Source: Franconibacter pulveris DSM 19144
Lineage (GTDB): Bacteria > Pseudomonadota > Gammaproteobacteria > Enterobacterales > Enterobacteriaceae
Assembly (NCBI GenBank): GCA_000621185.1
Contig: JHYZ01000012.1
Span: 1-64,000 of the forward strand
Reading direction: 5' to 3'
DNA: 64,000 nucleotides
Below, piece by piece: positions 21,482 to 29,693 of this stretch. The notes beneath the pieces were generated by a model, which saw only the letters and a list, made by a program, of their open reading frames with translations, had not been told where the DNA came from and searched no databases. Within the stretch, counting starts at the first letter, position 1. Each line of letters begins with the position of its first letter. Made by a program: the position numbers and the translations under genes.

Positions 21482-22654
21482 ATGTTCGATTTCTCGCAAA
21501 CCGTGGACAGGCACGGCACCTGGTGTACCCAGTGGGATTACGTTGAAGACCGCTTCGGCGCGCCCGACTTGCTCCCCTTCACCATCTCCGACATGGATTT
21601 TGCTACCGCCCCCTGCGTGCTGGAAGCTGTGGCGAAGCGCCTTGACCACGGCGTGCTGGGGTACAGCCGCTGGAAAAACGACGATTTTTTGAGTGCCGTT
21701 ACGCACTGGTACCAGCGTCGCTTTGCCTGCCGGATGGACGCCCAAACGCTGGTTTACGGTCCGTCGGTCATTTATATGGTTTCGCAGCTTATTCGCCAGT
21801 GGTCCGCACCAGGCGAAGGCGTGCTTATCCACACGCCTGCTTATGATGCTTTCTTCAAGGCGATAAGCGGCAACGACAGGCAGGTATTAACCGCCCCGCT
21901 GCGCTCAGTTGAAGGCGGCTGGGAGTACGACGAGCAGGCGTTTGAAGCGCAGCTCGCCCGGCCAGACTGCAAAATTTTACTGCTGTGCAGCCCGCATAAC
22001 CCCACGGGGAAAGTCTGGAGCCGGGCGGAGCTTGCTGCCATGGCGGCCCTTTGCGAAAAGCACGGAGTGCGCGTGATAAGCGATGAAATCCATATGGATA
22101 TGGTATGGGGAAACACGGTTCACACCCCCTGGAGCGAGGTGGGCGGCGAACGCTGGGCGCTTTTAACCTCTGCTTCCAAGAGTTTTAATATTCCGGCGCT
22201 TACCGGCGCCTATGGTTTTATCCCGGATGCGCAGGAGCGTGAAACTTACCTGAACGCGCTCAAGGGCCGCGACGGACTCTCCTCGCCCGCCGTGCTTTCG
22301 CTGGTCGCGCACATTGCGGCTTATCGTCACGGCGAGCCCTGGCTCGACGCGCTGCGCCACTATCTGGAAGGCAACCTGCGCTTTGTTGCAGAGCAGCTTA
22401 ACGGCGCGTTTGCGCAACTCAACTGGCAACCGCCGGAAGCGACTTATCTCGCCTGGCTTGATTTGCGCCCGCTGGCGCTTGACGCTCGCCAGTTACAAAA
22501 GGCGCTGATTGAGCAAGAAAAAGTCGCCATCATGCCCGGTTATACCTACGGCGACGAAGGTCTGGGCTATTTGCGCCTGAACGTCGGTTGTCCCCGCGCG
22601 AAAGTTGAAGATGGCGTGGCGCGCCTGATTCGCGCAATAAGTCGCCAGTTATAG
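21482..22654 (+). CDS. malY: Cystathionine beta-lyase / maltose regulon modulator MalY
   Basis: MalY is a PLP enzyme with C-S lyase activity that also binds and restrains the activator MalT. The 390 residues match the family. The PLP lysine is Lys233 (TSASKSFNIPAL). Other fold-type I landmarks are the Tyr of PAYDAFF (about 121), NPTG (173-176) and SDEIHMD (about 200-206), and the distal arginine lies in LRLNVGCPR. The ribosome binding site is AAGAGGTG. It is second in malXY, 46 bp after malX. Confidence 0.95.
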   Translation: MFDFSQTVDRHGTWCTQWDYVEDRFGAPDLLPFTISDMDFATAPCVLEAVAKRLDHGVLGYSRWKNDDFLSAVTHWYQRRFACRMDAQTLVYGPSVIYMVSQLIRQWSAPGEGVLIHTPAYDAFFKAISGNDRQVLTAPLRSVEGGWEYDEQAFEAQLARPDCKILLLCSPHNPTGKVWSRAELAAMAALCEKHGVRVISDEIHMDMVWGNTVHTPWSEVGGERWALLTSASKSFNIPALTGAYGFIPDAQERETYLNALKGRDGLSSPAVLSLVAHIAAYRHGEPWLDALRHYLEGNLRFVAEQLNGAFAQLNWQPPEATYLAWLDLRPLALDARQLQKALIEQEKVAIMPGYTYGDEGLGYLRLNVGCPRAKVEDGVARLIRAISRQL

Positions 22655-22758
22655 ACAGTAAAAGCCCTTTCTCGCCCTGATTTGTTGCGCAACGTAGCTT
22701 TCGGGGCGGAATTATTTTTATAATGGTATGCACTTTATTCTAAAAAAAGAGTGCCATC

Positions 22759-23760
22759 ATGATTGATACCCGCCTTCCGCTAACCGATCTTCATCGTCAC
22801 CTTGACGGTAACATTCGCGCACAGACTATCCTTGAGCTGGGCCGCCAGTTTAACCTCGAGCTGCCCGGCGCTACCCTTGAAACGCTGCGCCCGCACGTGC
22901 AAATCACCAAAAACGAACCGGATCTCGTAAGCTTCCTGGCAAAACTCGACTGGGGCGTGAAGGTGCTGGGCTCGCTGGAAGCATGTCGCCGCGTGGCCTG
23001 GGAAAACGTGGAAGATGCCGCGCGCAACGGTCTGCACTATGTTGAGCTTCGTTTCTCGCCCGGTTATATGGCGATGACGCACCAGTTGCCTGTTGCAGGC
23101 GTAGTGGAAGCGGTGATTGACGGCGTGCGCCAGGGCTGCCGCGATTTCGGCGTTGAGGCGCGGCTGATTGGCATTCTGAGCCGTACTTTCGGCGAAGAGG
23201 CGTGCGTGGCCGAGCTTGAAGGGCTTCTTACCCACCGCGATCATATTACCGCGCTCGATCTGGCGGGTGATGAGCTCGGCTTTCCGGGCAGCCTTTTCTT
23301 AAGCCACTTTAACCGTGGCCGCGATGCGGGCTGGCGCATCACCGTGCATGCCGGCGAAGCGGCAGGACCAGAGAGCATCTGGCAGGCTATCCGCGAGCTT
23401 GGCGCCGAGCGTATCGGCCACGGCGTAAAAGCGGTAGAAGATCCGGCACTGATGGATTTTCTGGCGGAGCAAGGCATCGGCATTGAATCCTGTCTCACCT
23501 CTAATATTCAGACCAGCACCGTCGCTTCGCTGGAAAAGCACCCGCTTAAGCGTTTCCTGGAGCACGGCATTCTCGCCACCATTAATACTGACGATCCGGG
23601 CGTTCAGGGCGTGGATATCGGCCACGAATATACCGTTGCGGCGCCTGCCGCCGGGCTGAGCGCGGCGCAGATCCGCACCGCGCAGGAAAACGGCCTGAAA
23701 ATCGCGTTCCTTAGCGCTCAGGAAAAACAGGCGCTGCTGGATAAAGTGCGCGCCGCCTGA
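22759..23760 (+). CDS. add: Adenosine deaminase
   Basis: Add hydrolyses adenosine and deoxyadenosine to inosine forms in purine salvage. The 333 residues carry the metal ligands His12 and His14 ([11 protein letters not shown]), the [12 protein letters not shown] block with its zinc-binding His near residue 197, the catalytic HGVK region, and the TDDPGVQG motif near residue 277 with the metal-site Asp. A good -10 (TATAAT, 22719-22724) lies 35 bp upstream. The gene is convergent with the YfeH-like gene, and a hairpin at their junction overlaps the end of that gene. Confidence 0.96.
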   Translation: MIDTRLPLTDLHRHLDGNIRAQTILELGRQFNLELPGATLETLRPHVQITKNEPDLVSFLAKLDWGVKVLGSLEACRRVAWENVEDAARNGLHYVELRFSPGYMAMTHQLPVAGVVEAVIDGVRQGCRDFGVEARLIGILSRTFGEEACVAELEGLLTHRDHITALDLAGDELGFPGSLFLSHFNRGRDAGWRITVHAGEAAGPESIWQAIRELGAERIGHGVKAVEDPALMDFLAEQGIGIESCLTSNIQTSTVASLEKHPLKRFLEHGILATINTDDPGVQGVDIGHEYTVAAPAAGLSAAQIRTAQENGLKIAFLSAQEKQALLDKVRAA

Positions 23761-23779
23761 CGCGCACCGCCAGGCGCTA

Positions 23780-24781
23780 TCAGGACGCCGCCGTCTGCGC
23801 CTGGCGCTTCTCTTTCGCGGTGCGTCTGGCGTAACGCTGCGCCAGCACCGCGCACACCATCAGCTGGATTTGATGGAAAATCATCAACGGCAGCACCATC
23901 ATCCCAACCTGGCTTGCCGGAAACAGCACGTTCGCCATCGGCACGCCGTTAGCGAGGCTTTTCTTCGAACCGCAAAACACGATGGTGATTTCATCGGCGG
24001 TGTTAAAGCCCATCAGCCGTGCCGACCAGGTGTTGATAACCAGCACAATGGCGAGCAGAACCAGCGAGCAGACCAGCACGCTCAGCAGCGCCAGCCCGTC
24101 CACCTGATGCCAGATCCCCTGCACTACCGCCTCGCTGAAGGCCACGTACACCACCAGCAAAATGGAAGAGCGGTCGGTGTAGCTAATGAGTTTTTTATGT
24201 TTGTCGACCCAACGGCCGATCAACGGACGAGAAAGGTGCCCCACCACGAACGGCAACATCAGTTGCAGAACGATTTTGCCGATAGCGTGCAGCGTATCCG
24301 TTTCTCCCTGATGCGCCTGCATCAGCGCGCCTACCAGCACCGGCGAGAGAAAAATACCCAGAATGCTGGAGGCTGAAGCGCTGCACACCGCCGCGGCGAC
24401 GTTGCCGCCGGCAACCGAAGTAAAAGCGATCGCGGACTGTACGGTAGCAGGCAGAGCGCAGAGATAAAGAAAGCCCATATAGAGCGACGAAGGCAGTAGC
24501 GTGGGCGTAAGAAACTGCATCGCCAGGCCCAACAGCGGAAAGAGCGCGAAAGTGCTCAGAAAGACCACCAGATGCAGCCGCCAGTGGCCCATCCCCGCAA
24601 CGATAGCCTCGCGGGAGAGCTTCGCGCCATGCATAAAAAAGAGCAACGCGATAGCGGCAGTGGTGAGATATTCGAACCCGGTTTTTACCTTTCCTTCGCA
24701 GGGGAACAGCGAAGCGATAACCACCACCACAATCATTACCAGTAAGAACTTGTCTATTTTCAGTCGCTGTAACCAGCTCAT
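23780..24781 (-). CDS. Bile acid:sodium symporter family transporter, YfeH-like
   Basis: This is a membrane protein of the SBF-like/BASS superfamily with close resemblance to E. coli YfeH: LTTAAIALLFFMHGAKLSREAI, ATVQSAIAFTSVAGGNVAAAVCSASASS and GSKKSLANGVPMANVLFP are shared blocks. It has 333 residues with about ten hydrophobic helices. The substrate is unknown. The start MSWLQRLK has GGAGGC upstream. In K-12 add and ydgJ are adjacent and yfeH is elsewhere, so this is either a relocated yfeH or an extra paralog. It is transcribed after ydgJ on the same strand, with 70 bp between them. Confidence 0.88.
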   Translation of the reverse strand: MSWLQRLKIDKFLLVMIVVVVIASLFPCEGKVKTGFEYLTTAAIALLFFMHGAKLSREAIVAGMGHWRLHLVVFLSTFALFPLLGLAMQFLTPTLLPSSLYMGFLYLCALPATVQSAIAFTSVAGGNVAAAVCSASASSILGIFLSPVLVGALMQAHQGETDTLHAIGKIVLQLMLPFVVGHLSRPLIGRWVDKHKKLISYTDRSSILLVVYVAFSEAVVQGIWHQVDGLALLSVLVCSLVLLAIVLVINTWSARLMGFNTADEITIVFCGSKKSLANGVPMANVLFPASQVGMMVLPLMIFHQIQLMVCAVLAQRYARRTAKEKRQAQTAAS

Positions 24782-24851
24782 GCACGCCTCCCGGTTCGTA
24801 AAGCGCAAAAACGCGCCGCTGAGGGCGCGTTATAAAAGTTAAAACGACAAA

Positions 24852-25892
24852 TCAGGCAAGCGACAGCGTGGAGCGGTGTTTCGCCGACTCAATGCCCAGC
24901 TCCAGCAGCTCCATGATCTGGATAGCCTGACGGGCGGGCACCGGGTTCTCGCCCTGTCCGTTCAGCGCGTCGCGCACGCCCGCGTAGTACGCCGGGTAGT
25001 TCCCCGGCACCGTCAGCAGCGTTTGCTCGTCCAGCTCCTCGCCGTGCGCCACCGTTAACACGCCGTCGCGCATATCGTAGCCCCAGTCCTCCTGCGGTGG
25101 TCGTTCCCCCGCTTTGAGCCTGTCCTCCTGCGGGTCGAGGCCGAATTTCACATAGCTTCCCCGCGCGCCGTGCACGATATAACGCGCCGATTCCGCCGCC
25201 GCCAGCATGGTGCCGTGCAATACCACGCGACGCTGCGGATACGAAAGAATGGCGTGGAAATAGTCGGTGGTCTGCGCCCCAGGACGCAGCTGCGCCAGAT
25301 CGACCGTCATCGTCACCGGCAGACCAAAGAGGTTCACCGCCTGGTCCAGCAAATGCGGCCCTAAGTCATACCAGATGCCGCTGCCCGGCCCCGCCTGCTC
25401 GCGCCAGCGGTCACGAACCTGTGGGCGATAGCGGTCAAAGTGCGATTCAAAATAGGCGACTTCGCCCAGCGTACCGTCTGCAATTAGCTGTTTAAGTGTA
25501 AGGAAATCGCTGTCCCAGCGGCGGTTATGGAACACAGAAAGCAGCAGGCCGCGGCTTTTCGCCAGCGCATCCAGTTCGCGCGCCTGTGACAACGTCACGG
25601 TGAAGGGTTTATCTACCACCACATGCTTGCCCGCTTCCAGCGCGGCTTTCGCCAGCGGAAAGTGGGTATCATTAGGGGTAGGAATGACGATCAGATCGAT
25701 ATGAGGATCGTTAAACAGTTGCTTAGGTTCGGCAACCACCGGCACCGATGGCCAGTCGGCATTGACTTTCGCGGCATCGCTGCTGGAGATGCCCGCAAGC
25801 GTCATGCCCGGCGTGCCGGCAATCAGCGGCGCGTGAAACGTTTTACTGGCGTAGCCATACCCCAGCAATCCGACCCGAATAGTGTCACTCAT
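24852..25892 (-). CDS. ydgJ: Gfo/Idh/MocA family oxidoreductase YdgJ
   Basis: YdgJ is a predicted NAD(P)-dependent sugar or polyol dehydrogenase; its substrate is not established. The 346 residues comprise an N-terminal Rossmann domain with GLLGYGYASKTFHAPLI (residues 8-24) and the family motif VDKPFTVT with the catalytic-region lysine (about residue 93). A C-terminal alpha/beta domain has GSGIWYDLGPHLLDQAVNLFG (about 170-190). A sugar-related role would agree with the GH1 gene transcribed divergently from it, but that is only context. Confidence 0.92.
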   Translation of the reverse strand: MSDTIRVGLLGYGYASKTFHAPLIAGTPGMTLAGISSSDAAKVNADWPSVPVVAEPKQLFNDPHIDLIVIPTPNDTHFPLAKAALEAGKHVVVDKPFTVTLSQARELDALAKSRGLLLSVFHNRRWDSDFLTLKQLIADGTLGEVAYFESHFDRYRPQVRDRWREQAGPGSGIWYDLGPHLLDQAVNLFGLPVTMTVDLAQLRPGAQTTDYFHAILSYPQRRVVLHGTMLAAAESARYIVHGARGSYVKFGLDPQEDRLKAGERPPQEDWGYDMRDGVLTVAHGEELDEQTLLTVPGNYPAYYAGVRDALNGQGENPVPARQAIQIMELLELGIESAKHRSTLSLA

Positions 25893-26034
25893 CTCTTTTC
25901 CTCTGCTTAGTGGACAGGGCTATTTCACACCAAACCCCTGCGCGCGACAACACGTTAATAAAGTGTTGACCCGGCCGCTTTTTTTCGCCAGCTGACGTAC
26001 GCTCAGGTGGAAAAGTGATTCTGCTCGCATTTCT

Positions 26035-26059
26035 GAAACCGGTTTCGGAAACCGGTTGC
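26035..26059. promoter_or_regulatory. Two tandem LacI/GalR-type operators before the GH1 gene
   Basis: GAAACCGGTTTC is a perfect 12-bp palindrome, and GAAACCGGTTGC follows after one base, so the two sites repeat every 13 bp. The half-site and the central CG are typical of LacI/GalR repressors; the sequence resembles what I recall for AscG. The sites lie 60-84 bp before the GH1 start codon. No matching repressor gene is nearby. Confidence 0.6.
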
Positions 26060-26118
26060 AGCGTAAAACGCCCGCTGTCTACACTGCCTGTAAACTAACC
26101 CCCTCAAGGAGTGAATCA

Positions 26119-27519
26119 ATGTCTCAATTTCCTGAACATTTTCTCTGGGGCGCCGCCACGGCAGCGTATCAGGTTGAAGGCGGTTTCGACGCCGACGGCA
26201 AGGGCCCTTCCATTTGGGATATTTTTGCCCATCAACCCGGCGCCACTTACCAGGGCACCAATGGCGACGTCGCGGTCGATCATTACCACCGTTTTCGCGA
26301 AGATGTCGCGCTGATGGCGGAAATGGGAATGCAAAGCTACCGCTTTTCCATCTCCTGGCCTCGTCTGCTGCCGAAAGGTCGCGGCGAGGTGAACGAAGCG
26401 GGTGTTGCTTTTTACAGCGAGCTTATCGACGCCCTGCTTGAGCACAACATAGAGCCGATGATCACCCTTTATCACTGGGACCTGCCGCAGGCGTTGCAGG
26501 ATGAAGGCGGCTGGGAGATGCGCTCGACCGCAGAGGCGTTTGTCGAGTACGCGCGTCTCTGTTACGAGCGCTACGGCTCACGCGTTAAGCTCTGGGCGAC
26601 CTTCAACGAAACTATCGTCTTCATCGGCCATGGCTATGTCACTGGCAGCCATCCGCCAGCGGTAAAAGATCCGGCGCGCGCCATTCAGGCCTGCCATCAC
26701 GTCTTCGTCGCGCATGCGCTGGCCGTCAAAGCGTTTCGCGAAAGCGGCATCAAGGGGCAAATTGGCTTCGTCAATGTTCTGCAACCGCACACGCCGTTAA
26801 CCGATTCGCCAGAAGATAAAGCGGCCGCCGCTCTTGCTGACGGTATTTATACCCACTGGCTTTACGATCCGGTATTGAAAGGCGAGTACCCGGCGGAGCT
26901 GGTTAGCCAGACTCAGGCGCTGTGGGGCGTGCCCCGCTTCGCGCCGGGCGATGACAGCCTGCTGAAAGAGAACATCGGCGATTTTATCGGCCTTAATTAT
27001 TACCGTCGCGAAACCGTAGTGGCGAATAATGAAGAGACGCAACTGAAGGCCAACCACAGCGGCGAGCGCAACAGTGGCCACGAATTTGGCTTTAAAGGCT
27101 TATTTAAGTTTGTCCGTAACCCGAACGGCGTCTACACCGACTGGGACTGGGAGATTTGGCCGCAAGGCTTAACCGACGGCATTATGCAAATTAAAGCCCG
27201 CTACGGCGACGTGCCGATTTACATCACGGAAAACGGTCTCGGCGCGAAAGACCCTATTATTGATGGCGAAATCGTTGATGATGCACGAATTGATTATTTG
27301 CGCATGCATGTCGACGCTATGGAAGAGGCGATGCGCCAGGGCGCCGATGTGCGCGGTTACTACCCCTGGTCATTTATTGATTTATTAAGCTGGCTTAATG
27401 GTTATCAGAAACAATATGGTTTCGTCTATGTCGATCACCATGCCGGCCTCGCCCGTAAACGTAAAAAGAGTTTCTTCTGGTATCAGAAGCTTATTGCCAG
27501 CCGCGGCGAACAGCGTTAA
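26119..27519 (+). CDS. GH1 family 6-phospho-beta-glycosidase
   Basis: This cytosolic glycosidase of family GH1 has 466 residues. The acid/base is Glu164 (TFNE) and the nucleophile Glu371 (ITENGLG). Ser424, Lys431 and Tyr433 (SWLNGYQKQYGF) have the spacing of the phosphate-binding triad of 6-phospho-beta-galactosidase/glucosidases, so the substrate is probably a PTS-imported beta-glucoside 6-phosphate. The start MSQFPEHF has CAAGGAG upstream. Two tandem LacI-type operators precede it. It stands alone between ydgJ and cnu, where K-12 has no gene, and no PTS permease adjoins it. Confidence 0.9.
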   Translation: MSQFPEHFLWGAATAAYQVEGGFDADGKGPSIWDIFAHQPGATYQGTNGDVAVDHYHRFREDVALMAEMGMQSYRFSISWPRLLPKGRGEVNEAGVAFYSELIDALLEHNIEPMITLYHWDLPQALQDEGGWEMRSTAEAFVEYARLCYERYGSRVKLWATFNETIVFIGHGYVTGSHPPAVKDPARAIQACHHVFVAHALAVKAFRESGIKGQIGFVNVLQPHTPLTDSPEDKAAAALADGIYTHWLYDPVLKGEYPAELVSQTQALWGVPRFAPGDDSLLKENIGDFIGLNYYRRETVVANNEETQLKANHSGERNSGHEFGFKGLFKFVRNPNGVYTDWDWEIWPQGLTDGIMQIKARYGDVPIYITENGLGAKDPIIDGEIVDDARIDYLRMHVDAMEEAMRQGADVRGYYPWSFIDLLSWLNGYQKQYGFVYVDHHAGLARKRKKSFFWYQKLIASRGEQR

Positions 27520-27532
27520 TCTTGCACTCCGT

Positions 27533-27560
27533 CAGGCGCCATCCGGCGCCTGCACTCTTT
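27533..27560 (+). terminator. Hairpin after the GH1 gene, probable terminator
   Basis: A perfect stem CAGGCGCC/GGCGCCTG with a four-base loop begins 13 bp after the stop codon. The T-tract is weak (CACTCTTT), so termination may be partial. Confidence 0.6.
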
Positions 27561-27701
27561 AAATGAAAGAAAAGTCTTAAATGTCCTCTGCGGCGTTTAA
27601 GAATTCTGCGCCCCTGCTTGTTTCCATTTATTATTTATCCGGCCCCAGCGGTCCGGTTTACTACGCTTTTTTTTATTTCTGTTACGCGGATACTTTTAAA
27701 C

Positions 27702-27917
27702 ATGACAGTTCAGGACTACTTATTAAAATTTCGTAAGATCAGCTCGCTCGAAAGTCTGGAAAAACTGTTCGACCACCTCAATTACACCCTTACCGATAAT
27801 CAGGAGATGATTAATATGTACCGTGCCGCGGATCACCGGCGCGCCGAGCTGGTGTCCGGCGGACGGCTGTTTGACCTGGGACAGGTGCCGAAATCGGTCT
27901 GGCGTTACGTGCAATAA
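27702..27917 (+). CDS. cnu: OriC-binding nucleoid-associated protein Cnu (Hha family)
   Basis: Cnu (YdgT) is a 71-residue Hha paralog that binds H-NS/StpA and modulates silencing of AT-rich genes; it also binds near oriC. The whole sequence is almost identical to E. coli Cnu, with the Hha-family phrases [23 protein letters not shown] and [28 protein letters not shown]. The ATG chosen gives [10 protein letters not shown]; an upstream in-frame extension lacks any family match. The 182 bp before it are AT-rich. Confidence 0.95.
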   Translation: MTVQDYLLKFRKISSLESLEKLFDHLNYTLTDNQEMINMYRAADHRRAELVSGGRLFDLGQVPKSVWRYVQ

Positions 27918-28015
27918 TCACGACAGGTAGCATTCAGGACGAAAATCCTTATAATTCTGGCACTGTATTTTGTTCGTTGTCATTCATTGGCTCAATGCAT
28001 AACCCGGGAGGTAAC

Positions 28016-28459
28016 ATGACCGCCACGCCTGCAATGCGCATCGGAGGTTGGTTACTGGCGCCTCTCGCCTGGCTGCTGATGACGCTGCTTAGCACCACTA
28101 TCGCCGTGGCCTTTTACCTGTTGGCGATCGCCTCGCCGCAAACGCATCAGGCTCTGGCCGCGCAAAGCGCGTCGACAGTGGCGCTGTGGTATTTCTCGTT
28201 CGTTTTCGCGCTGGCCATCTGGGGCTACACCCTGTGGCTGGCGGTGATGTTTTTTAAACGCCGCGCAGGCGTGCCAAGGCATTACATTATCTGGCTGCTG
28301 CTCACCGTTCTGCTGGCCATTAAATCTTTTGCCTTCGCGCCAGTGAGCGACGAGCTGGCGTTGCGTCAGCTGCTGTTTCCGCTGTTGGCGGCAGCGCTGC
28401 TGGTGCCTTATTTCAAACGTTCGAAGCGCGTGAAGCAGACGTTTGTTAACGCTAAATAA
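28016..28459 (+). CDS. ydgK: DUF2569 family inner-membrane protein YdgK
   Basis: YdgK is a 147-residue membrane protein with four hydrophobic helices (about 10-35, 55-78, 92-110, 115-132) and no known function. Blocks MRIGGWLLAPLAWLL and HYIIWLLLTVLLAIKSFAF match the E. coli protein. The ATG used has GGGAGGTAAC upstream; an earlier in-frame ATG is less well placed. In E. coli it also precedes rsxA, which starts 74 bp further on, so shared transcription with the Rsx genes is possible. Confidence 0.9.
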   Translation: MTATPAMRIGGWLLAPLAWLLMTLLSTTIAVAFYLLAIASPQTHQALAAQSASTVALWYFSFVFALAIWGYTLWLAVMFFKRRAGVPRHYIIWLLLTVLLAIKSFAFAPVSDELALRQLLFPLLAAALLVPYFKRSKRVKQTFVNAK

Positions 28460-28533
28460 CCTTACACATTCTCTGTTGTCGCTCCCGGCGCATTGCCTGA
28501 TAATGAGCGGCTTTTTTCGTTTCAGGTCGAATA

Positions 28534-29115
28534 ATGTCTGACTACTTACTCTTATTTGTCGGAACGGTACTGGTAAACAACTTCGTACTGGTGAAGTTTC
28601 TCGGCTTATGTCCGTTTATGGGCGTCTCTAAAAAGCTGGAATCGGCTATCGGCATGGGGATGGCGACGACCTTCGTGATGACGCTCGCCACGATTTTCTC
28701 CTGGATTATTGACCACCTGATTCTGGTGCCGCTCGGTCTGGTCTACCTGCGCACGATGGCCTTTATCCTGGTTATCGCGGTGGTGGTGCAGTTCACCGAA
28801 ATGGTGGTGCGAAAAACCAGCCCGGCGCTCTATCGTCTGCTCGGTATTTATCTGCCGCTTATCACCACTAACTGCGCGGTGCTGGGCGTGGCGCTGCTGA
28901 GCATTAATCTGGGGCATAACTTTCTGCAATCGGCGCTGTATGGCTTTTCCGCCGCCGTAGGCTTCTCGCTGGTGATGGTGCTGTTCGCCGCCATTCGCGA
29001 GCGTCTGGTGGTTGCCGATGTGCCGCTGCCGTTTCGCGGCAACGCCATCGCGCTGGTCACGGCCGGGCTGATGTCTCTGGCCTTTATGGGCTTTAGCGGG
29101 CTGGTGAAGTTCTGA
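28534..29115 (+). CDS. rsxA: Electron transport complex subunit RsxA
   Basis: RsxA is an integral membrane subunit of the Rsx (Rnf-like) complex that passes electrons to reduce the SoxR cluster and so keeps SoxR silent. The 193 residues form six hydrophobic helices. [14 protein letters not shown] near the N-terminus and [15 protein letters not shown] near residue 110 are the two symmetric half-repeat motifs shared with RsxE; their cysteines are conserved in the family. It opens the operon rsxABCDGE-nth, and its stop codon overlaps the rsxB start codon. Confidence 0.96.
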   Translation: MSDYLLLFVGTVLVNNFVLVKFLGLCPFMGVSKKLESAIGMGMATTFVMTLATIFSWIIDHLILVPLGLVYLRTMAFILVIAVVVQFTEMVVRKTSPALYRLLGIYLPLITTNCAVLGVALLSINLGHNFLQSALYGFSAAVGFSLVMVLFAAIRERLVVADVPLPFRGNAIALVTAGLMSLAFMGFSGLVKF

Positions 29116-29693
29116 TGAATATGATTGTCATTGCCGTCGTCGCTCTCACGCTGCTGGCGCTGGTGTTCGGCATGCTGCTGGGCTATGCCTCGCGTCGCTT
29201 CGCCGCCGAGGAGGACCCGGTGGTGGACCAGGTCGATGATTTGTTGCCGCAGAGCCAGTGCGGACAGTGCGGCTATCCAGGCTGTCGCCCCTACGCGGAA
29301 GCGGTGGCCAATAATGGCGAAAACATTAACCGCTGCGCCCCTGGCGGCGAGGCGGTGATGCTGAAGATAGCCACGCTGCTGAACGTTGAACCGCAACCGA
29401 TTGACGGCGACGCCGCCGCGCCGGAGCCGCCGCGCATGCTGGCGGTTATCGATGAACCTAACTGCATCGGCTGCACCAAATGTATTCAGGCCTGCCCGGT
29501 AGACGCCATCGTCGGCGCCACGCGCGCCATGCACACCGTTATGAGCGATCTCTGCACCGGCTGTAACCTGTGCGTAGACCCCTGCCCGACTCAATGTATT
29601 GAAATGCGCCCGGTCTCACCGACCCCGGACAGCTGGAAATGGACTTTAGAGACGATTCCGGTGCGCATGATCCCAGTGGAAAACCATGCTTAA
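29115..29693 (+). CDS. rsxB: Electron transport complex subunit RsxB (ferredoxin-like)
   Basis: RsxB is the membrane-anchored iron-sulfur subunit of the complex. The 192 residues begin with one helix (about 4-24). They continue with a four-cysteine cluster domain ([17 protein letters not shown]...CAPGG, about 47-75) and two [4Fe-4S] ferredoxin motifs, [16 protein letters not shown] (about 117) and [12 protein letters not shown] (about 147). The start ATG overlaps the rsxA stop, and the 3' end overlaps rsxC by 8 bp, indicating translational coupling. Confidence 0.96.
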   Translation: MNMIVIAVVALTLLALVFGMLLGYASRRFAAEEDPVVDQVDDLLPQSQCGQCGYPGCRPYAEAVANNGENINRCAPGGEAVMLKIATLLNVEPQPIDGDAAAPEPPRMLAVIDEPNCIGCTKCIQACPVDAIVGATRAMHTVMSDLCTGCNLCVDPCPTQCIEMRPVSPTPDSWKWTLETIPVRMIPVENHA

